From Gammaproteobacteria bacterium (lineage in GTDB: Bacteria; Pseudomonadota; Gammaproteobacteria; SZUA-152), in NCBI GenBank assembly GCA_029882975.1, contig JAOUJW010000005.1, positions 1 to 64,000 of the forward strand: a stretch of DNA of 64,000 bases. Direction: 5' to 3'. The position numbers and the translations under genes were made by a program. Under the pieces are notes generated by a model. That model did not search any database. It was not told where the DNA came from and saw nothing but the letters and a program-made list of their open reading frames with translations. This document shows positions 18,444 to 26,327 of the stretch, one piece after another; position 1 is the stretch's first letter; every line of letters starts with the position of its first letter.

Positions 18444-21056
18444 TCATGGGCAGACGGAAATGGAGCTGATCCACTCGGAAAGGAGTGTCGTTGCTTCTGT
18501 ATCGACAAGACCGGTTCCGAGTTTGGGCATTCTGTTTCCGTCTGTGCTGTTCATTCTGACTAATAAAACAGATTCACCAGGCACGCCTCGTTTTATAATC
18601 TCGGGGTTTTGTATCGATAAGTCACCAAACGAGGGGGCGTGACCGCAAGTATAAGTCAGATTGAAGGGGGTCTGAAATCGCAAATCCATAGGACCTCTAC
18701 CGCCGCCATTCGGGCGGTGACAGGTAGAGCAATTGGTGTGTAGATAACTTCTACTGCGCTGTTCTAATGTTGCTCCGGAATCATTTAAGCTGAAGAAGTG
18801 CATGGATTGAACAGTACTGTCGATGGGATTGGTGAATAGACCAATACTATTGTAGGTTTCCAATTGATTGGCTGTTATGAAAGTACTACGAAACGCCGTG
18901 GTATGATTTAGCTGTGAAGCTTCGGGGCCAATACTAAAATTTGCAGCTTCTGTATGGCACTGGAAACACTCCGCTCTGCTGGGGTAATGCCAATTGACGC
19001 CTTCAAAAAGTTTGTCTTTTGCATTGGCTAACAAAACAGCGTCGGTAGGATTGCCTGATGTGTCGTACTGCCATTCATAGCTGTATCCCCCCCAACCCGT
19101 TTGATGCAACATTAACAGTCGCGTTTCAAAAATTCGCTTGTTCAAATAGAAATTTTTCACTAAAACGGTCCCGCTCGGGAATACAAAGTCACCGTCTACC
19201 GGGTCAATGGAGATGGTCGTGCCGTCGGGAATGGCAAAATATCGGTGTTTTTCCGCACCATCTGACCAAAGAGGGGCAATGGGTTCAAAGGGGATAAGTC
19301 CTGTCGCCGGTTCTAAAGGATTAGCCGGATTTACACAACCGGTTTCGGATAAATGCGTTGGAATACTGGGTGTCGCAGCACCTGAGGCCGAAACGAGTTT
19401 TAGAACATTTGTACCCGCCGCTCCTGTTTGCAAGAGATACAGTTCTCCGGTATTGTCTTCGGCAAAGCTGGGGGTGAATCCTCCTTTATTTGGAATCAAT
19501 TCAGAGTAATCGTATTGACCATTAGTGTTTAATGTCAAAGCTCTTAAGGAATACCCGGAATAGTAATCGGTAAAAATATAAACACCTTGTAACCATGCCA
19601 GATCGTTGCCCCGGTAAACATAACCGCCCACTACGGATCTGCCATCGCTTCTGCCATAGCTGTAAACGGGGAGGCTCATTCCAACGGGCGGTGTGCACGG
19701 CGTGGTGTTTGGGCCGCTGATAAAGCACCTGGGGCCTTCCATATGGTTCCAGCCGTAGTTTCCCCCGGACTCTATGAAATTGATTTCCTCAAAGCTGCCT
19801 TGGCCCACATCTCCCAACCAAAGATCGCCGTTAGAGCGATCAAAGCTCCAGCGCCAAGGGTTACGCAATCCATAGGCAAATATTTCCGGGCAGTTTATCG
19901 TATTGTCTTGAAGGTCCCGACACTGTCCGGGAGGTGATGCGTCGCTTAACTTAGGATCGTCCGGGCAGGAGCCGTTAGTGCCTCGACACGAAGGAGGACC
20001 ACTGAAGGGGTTATCCGGGGGGATGGCATACCTTGCGCCATTACTGCTGTTATCCACGTCTATTCTTAATACGGCTCCCAGCAAACTGGTAGTATCCTGA
20101 CCGTTTAAGTACTGGTCGCCCGATGCACCGCCATCACCAAAACCAATATACAAATATCCATCGCTTGGACTGAATGCGATATTTCCGCCATTGTGGTTGT
20201 CGACCGGTTGGGCCACTTCAAGTATTGTGTATTCGGAATTGGGGTCAATCAGTCCGGTAGCAGGATTGTAATTCCAACGCGAAATAGTGGACTGTCGACC
20301 GGCTGCTTCTGAGGTAAAAGACAAGTAGATATAATTGTTGTTCGCAAAATCAGGATGAATGGCTATTCCTAAGAGACCCAGTTCAGAGTTCCCAACATAA
20401 TCCAGTCTCGTGTTTGGTATTTTTAAAGCTTCAGTTAAAGTGGATGTGTTAGGATCATTGGCAAAGGTAAAAACGGATCCTTGCTGGGTTACTAGAAACC
20501 AAATTGTAGCGTCATTGGGCGGTTGTTTCATTGCGATGGGGGTTTCGCCTGAACCCAGCGCCGGCAAATTGGGAAATGCGTGACTCAGTTCTACGGAACC
20601 ACCGGTTGGGGGTGCATTGTCCGGCGCTATACAAGCAGTGTTACCAGGTCGAGAACTTAGTCCACTGGCTCCGACGTGGGTCACGATCACTTCTATTTCA
20701 TCAAAGTCAGTTAATGTTCCATCGCTCACGGATAGCCTTATCCCATATACTCCGGTAGTGGCGAATGTCGCATTCGTGGCAGCCAGATTGGAATCGCTGA
20801 ACGAGACATTAGTGCTGTTTTCAGTGGTTACGGTCCAACTGTAGAACAGTTCATTCGCCCCGTCGTAATTGATTATTGAAGACAAAGAGTCACTGGACGG
20901 GAGTAAATGATTGTGATCTTGGTTAGTAATCGTTACGGATAAGACGCTGTTAGCCGGGCCTGAGCCAGCCGAGTCGTCATGGTTTTTTCCCTGGCACGCA
21001 GTTATAAGGAAAGCGAAAATTCCCAGTGAAACTAACTTTGTCGTGTGTAATATCAT
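18444..21056 (-). CDS. Lipoprotein with PKD-like, glucose/sorbosone dehydrogenase and di-heme cytochrome c-like domains
   Basis: 870 residues. The signal peptide ends in the lipobox LITAC (Cys21). Residues 35-130 look like a PKD/Ig domain. Residues 165-555 are a six-bladed glucose/sorbosone dehydrogenase domain (ELGLLGIAIHPDF; DNHNGGNIAFSPSDGYLYIG; YGLRNPWRWSFD), a fold that binds PQQ in soluble aldose dehydrogenases. The C-terminal 300 residues contain two CxxCH heme c motifs, CFQCH near 697 and CSTCH near 775, with a Met-rich tail. The arrangement suggests periplasm-facing oxidation of a sugar, with electrons passed within the same chain to heme c. It converges on the kinase gene with a 36-bp gap. 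PQQ binding and the substrate are inferred. Confidence 0.82.
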   Translation of the reverse strand: MILHTTKLVSLGIFAFLITACQGKNHDDSAGSGPANSVLSVTITNQDHNHLLPSSDSLSSIINYDGANELFYSWTVTTENSTNVSFSDSNLAATNATFATTGVYGIRLSVSDGTLTDFDEIEVIVTHVGASGLSSRPGNTACIAPDNAPPTGGSVELSHAFPNLPALGSGETPIAMKQPPNDATIWFLVTQQGSVFTFANDPNTSTLTEALKIPNTRLDYVGNSELGLLGIAIHPDFANNNYIYLSFTSEAAGRQSTISRWNYNPATGLIDPNSEYTILEVAQPVDNHNGGNIAFSPSDGYLYIGFGDGGASGDQYLNGQDTTSLLGAVLRIDVDNSSNGARYAIPPDNPFSGPPSCRGTNGSCPDDPKLSDASPPGQCRDLQDNTINCPEIFAYGLRNPWRWSFDRSNGDLWLGDVGQGSFEEINFIESGGNYGWNHMEGPRCFISGPNTTPCTPPVGMSLPVYSYGRSDGRSVVGGYVYRGNDLAWLQGVYIFTDYYSGYSLRALTLNTNGQYDYSELIPNKGGFTPSFAEDNTGELYLLQTGAAGTNVLKLVSASGAATPSIPTHLSETGCVNPANPLEPATGLIPFEPIAPLWSDGAEKHRYFAIPDGTTISIDPVDGDFVFPSGTVLVKNFYLNKRIFETRLLMLHQTGWGGYSYEWQYDTSGNPTDAVLLANAKDKLFEGVNWHYPSRAECFQCHTEAANFSIGPEASQLNHTTAFRSTFITANQLETYNSIGLFTNPIDSTVQSMHFFSLNDSGATLEQRSRSYLHTNCSTCHRPNGGGRGPMDLRFQTPFNLTYTCGHAPSFGDLSIQNPEIIKRGVPGESVLLVRMNSTDGNRMPKLGTGLVDTEATTLLSEWISSISVCP

Positions 21057-21242
21057 GGCTGTATCATGGTGAAAAATAGTATGTTAAGTGGGTAGTAAGT
21101 GGATAGTCTAAACACTTTAGATCAGTAAATGCGGGGCTGGATTTGTTTTAAAGATACTAGGAATTGTGAAATTATGCAATAACACTGTGCCATTTCAGCA
21201 TTTCCGGGAATAGGAAATGTATCATAGTGAAAAATATTTACA

Positions 21243-21340
21243 CACTATATTGGCTAACAAATACGCAGCCGCTGGGAGCAAGCGGAAGCGAGCCTTTGCT
21301 GCAATGGCTATTTTTTGTGCGTATTGTGTGATATATAGTG
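21243..21340. repeat. About 98-bp imperfect inverted-repeat element between divergent genes
   Basis: The gap 21057-21367 has no gene. CACTATAT...AATACGCA at 21243-21267 faces TGCGTATT...ATATAGTG at 21318-21340, and nested GCAGC/GCTGC and AGCC/GGCT pairs lie inside. The whole stretch can fold as a branched hairpin. It may be a small non-autonomous element or a structured leader for the next gene. It has no integron attC layout. Confidence 0.45.
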
Positions 21341-21367
21341 ACTTTTAAATCATGGGAGAGGTCCACC

Positions 21368-21679
21368 GTGGCGCAATTTACTAATGTGTCAATTACTAAA
21401 GAAGCCAATATCTACTTTGGCGGGAATGTTACCAGTCGGACAGTGCATTTTTCCGATGGCACCAGGAAAACACTGGGAATTATGTTGCCCGGGGACTATG
21501 AGTTTAATACCGACGCAAAAGAAATTATGGAAATACTCTCAGGGGATTTAGAAATTCAATTAGCCGGAGAGAGCTGGAAAAAGATATCTTCCGGCGAATC
21601 CTTTGAGGTTCCGGCCAGCTCCGGTTTTAAATTGAAAATCCACACGATTACCGACTATTGTTGTAGTTACTTGGATTAA
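21368..21679 (+). CDS. ppnP: Pyrimidine/purine nucleoside phosphorylase (DUF1255 cupin)
   Basis: A 103-residue single-domain cupin matching E. coli PpnP (YaiE), which splits nucleosides with phosphate into a base and ribose 1-phosphate. Family features visible are the early [16 protein letters not shown], then [25 protein letters not shown] and the final CCSYLD. I choose the GTG at 21368 because GGGAGAGG lies 6 bp upstream; the in-frame GTG at 21338 lacks such a site and would add ten residues. It is monocistronic and converges on the GT54-like gene. Confidence 0.9.
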   Translation: MAQFTNVSITKEANIYFGGNVTSRTVHFSDGTRKTLGIMLPGDYEFNTDAKEIMEILSGDLEIQLAGESWKKISSGESFEVPASSGFKLKIHTITDYCCSYLD

Positions 21680-21703
21680 TACGCAACGATAAGCAAAGTC
21701 CAC

Positions 21704-22468
21704 TTATGCACTATTCGTTTTGGTGGAATATTTACCAATATTTGTAAACATTGGACTATTTACATAGTGTAGTTTGTTGCACTGCAGTAGTAGGTAGTCT
21801 CCCAGCAACCAGTCTATGGGTGTGTGGTTGTGGTGCCGATAGACGAATTGGATAAATGGCAATAGATGCTGCATTTGAAACAGCAGGCCATGAAACCCTC
21901 CCATAAGGTAGGTAGGGCCGGGGGACCAGAAGCGACGTTTCTCGAACTTTAACGCGATCCAGTGGGGATGTTTTTGTGCCACTTTGGCTCGGGCACGGTT
22001 CAGGTTTTGAATACTGAATGTGTTGGAATTGACGACGATATCGTCTTCAAGGTGAAGGTAATACTTCCAATGGCCATAGTGATGGTGAACAGATTGCATC
22101 AGGTGCGCGGTGTCCGTGGCGAGTTTCGATTTCCAGTTTCCGTACTCAAGCTTATTCTGAGTAGGGGCGTTTTCAGGCTTTGCTATTGTGGGAGGATTGG
22201 CAATTTGGAGAAAACCCTCTTCCATCGCTTTGCAAAAATGCTGTGACAACCGGGTGAAAACCCGGTCTCGTGTCTGAGCGTCGGTGTCCGCCAGCAAGAC
22301 GATCAAGCGATGATGACGACGTTGTTCCGCCGATAGGCATTGTATCAGGCTGTCAATTGAACGGACAAAATACTGTTGTTCCAGCTTGTTACGCCACTTT
22401 ACCGGCATTCCTATCGCCAACGGAGTTTCCTCTACGTTTAGGGGAGATTTTTCAGGGAATAATCTCAA
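21704..22468 (-). CDS. GT54 (MGAT4/GnT-IV)-like N-acetylglucosaminyltransferase
   Basis: 254 residues aligning along most of their length with the catalytic domain of animal MGAT4, which adds a beta-1,4 GlcNAc branch to the alpha-1,3 arm of N-glycans. The run begins AIGMPV near residue 18, then SIDSLIQCL, LIVLLADTD, ANPP, YYLHLEDDI (EDD at 141-143, metal/UDP-sugar site), LMGGFHGLLFQ and the diagnostic PIDWLL (217-222), ending MFTNIGKYST. There is no signal peptide or membrane helix, unlike the Golgi enzyme, so it should act in the cytoplasm. The start is a TTG with AGAGGA 7-8 bp upstream; no ATG exists before the upstream in-frame stop. It diverges from the ALG11-like gene. Exact linkage is inferred. 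Confidence 0.8.
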   Translation of the reverse strand: MRLFPEKSPLNVEETPLAIGMPVKWRNKLEQQYFVRSIDSLIQCLSAEQRRHHRLIVLLADTDAQTRDRVFTRLSQHFCKAMEEGFLQIANPPTIAKPENAPTQNKLEYGNWKSKLATDTAHLMQSVHHHYGHWKYYLHLEDDIVVNSNTFSIQNLNRARAKVAQKHPHWIALKFEKRRFWSPGPTYLMGGFHGLLFQMQHLLPFIQFVYRHHNHTPIDWLLGDYLLLQCNKLHYVNSPMFTNIGKYSTKTNSA

Positions 22469-22562
22469 TCCGGGTTCCTCTTTTGATCTGGCGGATTTTG
22501 CTTTAATCCAGGACCGGGTTTTGCATAAAAAGTACCACTTTTATGTGCTTTAGATTCGAGAC

Positions 22563-23795
22563 ATGCTAAAACCAAAGATTTTGTTACTGCACTACGACTT
22601 GAATCCACACGGAGGTGGCAACGGGGTGGCTGTCTGGACGCTACAAGCGCTGGTGGAACGTTATGATGTGGGGGTGTTGCTTTGGCAGGTTCCGGACTGG
22701 GATTCCGTGAATCGCTTTTTCGGTACCCATGTTGATGAAAACCACGTTTCGGTGTACCAGTTACCTGTCAGCACCCGGCGTTGGATAGGGCGCATTCCAG
22801 GCAATCATGCACTGTTGGGATTGAGCGCCATGGCACGTTATAGCCGTCGCTTGCAGAAAAAACACGGATACCATTTAGTGATAAGCACTGCGAATGAAGT
22901 GGACTTTGGCTCACGCGGGATTCAATATATACATTTTCCCGCGGCTCAATTACCTAGGCCTGATCTGGAGTTGCGCTGGTATCATCAGATTTGGGGAGTA
23001 ATGTCGGCCTACCGAATGCTCTGTCGATGGGTAGAGGGCCGCCGTACTGAACGGGTTAGGGGAAATCTCACCTTATGCAATTCGGATTATATTGGCCGTA
23101 TGTTTCAGTCGCTGTATAAGAGCACAGTGCAAACTCTGTATCCACCGGTCCATGGCAATTTTCCTCATATTCCTTGGGATCAAAGACAAAACGGCTTTGT
23201 GTGTATTAGTCGCATATCCCCGGAAAAGGCGTTAGTGGAGATTATTACAACAGTTGAGCAAGTCCGCGATAAGGGTTGGGATATTAAACTGCATGTTGTG
23301 GGAACGGCAGGTCCTGGTAAATACGCGGACTCCATACGTGGCTTGGTCCACAAACACACCAGTTGGATTCGTTTACACGAAGGATTGACACGTCAAGAAC
23401 TGGTTCAACTTGTGGCAACACAGCGTTATGGAATCCATGCTATGCGAGGGGAGCATTTTGGTATGGCGGTGGCTGAAATGCAGAGAGCAGGATGTATTAC
23501 CTTTGCCCATAATAGTGGTGGACCTGTGGAAATATTGGCAGGTGACGAGCGTTTACTTTACGATGATCCAGCGCAGGCCGTGGTAAAAATAGACGCCGTT
23601 TTATCGGATGATGCCAGTCAACGGATGTTGAATCAGCAGGCATTGGAACGCGGCGGACATTTCAGCGCTGATTCTTTTATGTGTGGTATGCGAGCGGCCG
23701 TACAACAATGTCTGCGCGAGGAGAATAAACCGATGGCAATAAACACGGCACCTACAGATACAGCGCAGAGCATAGAGCCCGACGTAAACGTTTAG
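22563..23795 (+). CDS. GT4 glycosyltransferase, ALG11-like mannosyltransferase
   Basis: A 410-residue GT-B fold enzyme. The N-terminal HYDLNPHGGGNGVAVWTLQAL recalls ALG11, which adds alpha-1,2 mannose to the lipid-linked core, and the C-terminal half has the ALG11-type GIHAMRGEHFGMAVAEMQ and AHNSGGPVEIL (nucleotide-sugar site). ISRISPEKAL is the usual GT4 interdomain segment. No membrane anchor is evident, although eukaryotic ALG11 has one. A Ser/Thr/Pro-rich tail of about 25 residues is not part of the fold. It overlaps the convergent sulfotransferase gene by 4 bp. The GT4 call is firm; ALG11 specificity is inferred from motifs and neighbours. Confidence 0.78.
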   Translation: MLKPKILLLHYDLNPHGGGNGVAVWTLQALVERYDVGVLLWQVPDWDSVNRFFGTHVDENHVSVYQLPVSTRRWIGRIPGNHALLGLSAMARYSRRLQKKHGYHLVISTANEVDFGSRGIQYIHFPAAQLPRPDLELRWYHQIWGVMSAYRMLCRWVEGRRTERVRGNLTLCNSDYIGRMFQSLYKSTVQTLYPPVHGNFPHIPWDQRQNGFVCISRISPEKALVEIITTVEQVRDKGWDIKLHVVGTAGPGKYADSIRGLVHKHTSWIRLHEGLTRQELVQLVATQRYGIHAMRGEHFGMAVAEMQRAGCITFAHNSGGPVEILAGDERLLYDDPAQAVVKIDAVLSDDASQRMLNQQALERGGHFSADSFMCGMRAAVQQCLREENKPMAINTAPTDTAQSIEPDVNV

Positions 23796-24547
23796 CTGGT
23801 GGACCGCATTCCGGGAGTAAACCCCATAGAGGAGGTTGAAACTGCACCAGACAGTGAGTCTATTTCGTAACCGATACTGTTTTCAAGGCTCCAATCCAGT
23901 TCCTGCTCAATATAGTTAACATCCTTTGGGGTGATTGGGGTATAGACTCTGGGACGGTACAACATTCGAAATCCTTTTTCTCCTTTATAGCCGAATTCGT
24001 TGTGGAAAAACCACGTGGTTTTAATTCCGAATTGATGCGCTATCTTGTTTAGAATAGCCTTAGGGTTGTCTTTCAAATCTTCATATCGCACATAAACTAT
24101 GTTTTTAACAGTTTCTTGCAAGGCTTGCCAATAATGGATTTTGGCGGTTCGCATTTGTATAACATTGTCAAATCGTTCACCTGTCTTGGGGTCTCTTTCA
24201 AACATCATCTCCGAGCCGTATACTGCATTCGACGGTAAGTTTTCCCAGTGTTCGTCCCAGATGCAGTGCCATTGGGCCCGAATAAATGCAGAGAAGTTCG
24301 CTTGGCGCAGCGCCGGCGTAGTGTGCCACGGTTGACGGTGTAAACTCCGCAGCCAGTCAAAAGGACCTCGGTATATCACTATAAAAAGGCAATGGTCGGA
24401 GTTCGTCAGATCTTTATCTGTAAAAAAGTGCTTCCATCCAAAATCCCATTGCACAGGCGTTGTTGGGTAGTTTTTTTGAAGCAAATGTTCCAAGTAATTG
24501 GTACCGGAACACCGTTCACCGTAAATCTGAATACTTTGGATACTCAT
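23792..24547 (-). CDS. Sulfotransferase family protein (PAPS-dependent)
   Basis: 251 residues. GERCSGTNYLEHLL at residues 10-23 is the P-loop-like 5'-phosphosulfate-binding motif, and IVIYRGPFDWLRSLHRQPW near 57-75 holds the Arg and Ser of the 3'-phosphate-binding motif. VRYEDLKDNPKAIL is the typical mid-domain motif of carbohydrate sulfotransferases. There is no signal peptide, so it is cytoplasmic. It is the last gene of a leftward operon (MurG-like, ABC transporter, this gene) with 3-4 bp gaps. In this setting it probably sulfates the lipid-linked glycan. The acceptor is unknown. Confidence 0.8.
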   Translation of the reverse strand: MSIQSIQIYGERCSGTNYLEHLLQKNYPTTPVQWDFGWKHFFTDKDLTNSDHCLFIVIYRGPFDWLRSLHRQPWHTTPALRQANFSAFIRAQWHCIWDEHWENLPSNAVYGSEMMFERDPKTGERFDNVIQMRTAKIHYWQALQETVKNIVYVRYEDLKDNPKAILNKIAHQFGIKTTWFFHNEFGYKGEKGFRMLYRPRVYTPITPKDVNYIEQELDWSLENSIGYEIDSLSGAVSTSSMGFTPGMRSTS

Positions 24548-24550
24548 ATA

Positions 24551-26323
24551 TTATTCCAACTCAGCAATGCGTCGAAACTGTTCGTTGCGCTGATTCAATT
24601 CTTCAAACCCACCGGCGTCCCGTAACTTCCCTTCGCTGAAAAACAGTACACGGTCGGTATGACGTACGGTTCGCAGGCGATGGGCTACCATGATAATTGT
24701 TTTTTCGCCATGCAAGGCATCCACGGCATCAATGAGAGATTGTTCGGTTTTATAATCCAACGAAGCCGTGGCCTCATCAAAAATCAATATCTGCGGATCA
24801 TGGTATAGCGCTCGGGCAATGGCTATGCGTTGACGTTGTCCACCGGAAAGACGTATACCCTGTTCCCCAACCGGCGTATCAACCCCTTGTGGTAATTGAG
24901 ATATGAACTCAAGAAGTTGTGCGGATTCCAAAGCGCGGTGCAGTTTTAGTTCATCGATTTGTTTTTCACCCAGAGCCACGTTACGGGCGATAGATTCGTC
25001 CAGGAGATAAACCGATTGCGGTACATAGCCGATGAGTTTTTGCCACAACTCCGGGTTTAAGGGCTTTCCGTCAATACAGATCTGGCCGCTGCTCGGGTTA
25101 ACCAGGCCCAACAGGAGATCTATAAATGTACTTTTTCCAGCCCCGGTGGGTCCGACGATGCCTATGGTTTCTCCTTTCTTGATGCTCACATTAATGTCTC
25201 GTAGAGCCTGGCGATTGCCCTCGGGGTAGGAGAAGCACACGTGCTGAAACTCCAGTCCCTGAGACAATTCAATGCGATGTTGGTTTATCGGCAGCTTTGA
25301 ACCTGTGGATTGTTGGAGTTGGTCCCAGTCCGGTTGTATGTTTTCCAATGCGGCAGACCCAAATTTAATGTTGTTCCAATGGTATACAATTATGTGAAAA
25401 GAGGGGAGCAAACGAAATCCGGCATAAGTAAACAAACCCAGGAGGGGTATGAGTTCGTATCTGTTGGAAAACCACAATTCATGTGAAATTATGATAGTCA
25501 TGACGCCAAGGATAAAGACGGTTTCAACGGTTAATCTGGGTAAGACCGACAGTACGCCTCTGCGCGTGGTCACTCTATCCAATTGTGATTGCTGTTTTAT
25601 GTAACGTTGAATGAAAAATTCTTCCCTTTTTAGTATTTTTATTTCTTTTATCCCACGCAGGCTTTGCCTTAAGGTTTGCAGCAGTGTTTTACCATACTCA
25701 TGGGTTTGTTTTCCCCAGAGACTGTGGTATTTTTGCGTCATAATCAGAATGATACCCATCATCGCAGCAATGCTGACACCTGCCAGGAGGGTTACCATCG
25801 GTTCAGAATACAGCAGTACCGCAAGTACCCCCATGCAAACCAGGATTTCAGTACACATCGCTGTGGCAGACGCTAATACATTTCGACTGATGGCATTCGT
25901 CGAGTTTTGAATATTGCGTATTAATTCAGAAGAATTACGGGTGTAATGAAGACTGTAAGGCCCATTGAGGTAATGCGCCAACAGTTGACTGGCCATAGTC
26001 AGTGCTGATTGCTGTGTACAGCGTTCGCGTAGAAAGCTTTCATAGAGCCGCAAACTGTTTTTGACGAGGTATATTACTCCAATCAGGATACACAAGGTAA
26101 CGACAATCGATCCACTTTGTCGGTCTGTTGATGGGAAGAAATCAAAGGGCAAAGTGATTTGGCTTTGGTCCGGTAGTGTAATCGTACGTATCAAATAAAA
26201 AACGCTGATAACGGCAATGACTTCCAATACTGCTGCAGTTACGGCCAGTGGAATGAGTGTTAACCAGCTCTTTTTCAGCTTTCGATCAAGCAAAGACAAT
26301 GCTTGTATAATGGTGCTAAGCAT
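24551..26323 (-). CDS. ABC transporter (fused membrane and ATPase domains), PglK/MsbA-like lipid-oligosaccharide flippase
   Basis: A 590-residue half-transporter. Residues 1-320 carry about six membrane helices. The ATPase half has Walker A GPTGAGKST near residue 391, signature LSGGQRQRIAIARAL near 491-505, Walker B ILIFDEATASLD and the switch histidine in MVAHRL. The closest functional analogue by layout is PglK, which flips the lipid-linked heptasaccharide in Campylobacter N-glycosylation. It is packed between the MurG-like and sulfotransferase genes, and the only oligosaccharyltransferase in the window lies 6 kb away, which fits export of lipid-linked glycan. Substrate is inferred from context. 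Confidence 0.82.
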   Translation of the reverse strand: MLSTIIQALSLLDRKLKKSWLTLIPLAVTAAVLEVIAVISVFYLIRTITLPDQSQITLPFDFFPSTDRQSGSIVVTLCILIGVIYLVKNSLRLYESFLRERCTQQSALTMASQLLAHYLNGPYSLHYTRNSSELIRNIQNSTNAISRNVLASATAMCTEILVCMGVLAVLLYSEPMVTLLAGVSIAAMMGIILIMTQKYHSLWGKQTHEYGKTLLQTLRQSLRGIKEIKILKREEFFIQRYIKQQSQLDRVTTRRGVLSVLPRLTVETVFILGVMTIIISHELWFSNRYELIPLLGLFTYAGFRLLPSFHIIVYHWNNIKFGSAALENIQPDWDQLQQSTGSKLPINQHRIELSQGLEFQHVCFSYPEGNRQALRDINVSIKKGETIGIVGPTGAGKSTFIDLLLGLVNPSSGQICIDGKPLNPELWQKLIGYVPQSVYLLDESIARNVALGEKQIDELKLHRALESAQLLEFISQLPQGVDTPVGEQGIRLSGGQRQRIAIARALYHDPQILIFDEATASLDYKTEQSLIDAVDALHGEKTIIMVAHRLRTVRHTDRVLFFSEGKLRDAGGFEELNQRNEQFRRIAELE

Positions 26324-26327
26324 AATA

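Noticed and set aside
21243-21340. Integron attC site
   Set aside because: The GGCTAAC on the left has no matching GTTAGCC-type core on the right, and no integrase or cassette is present.
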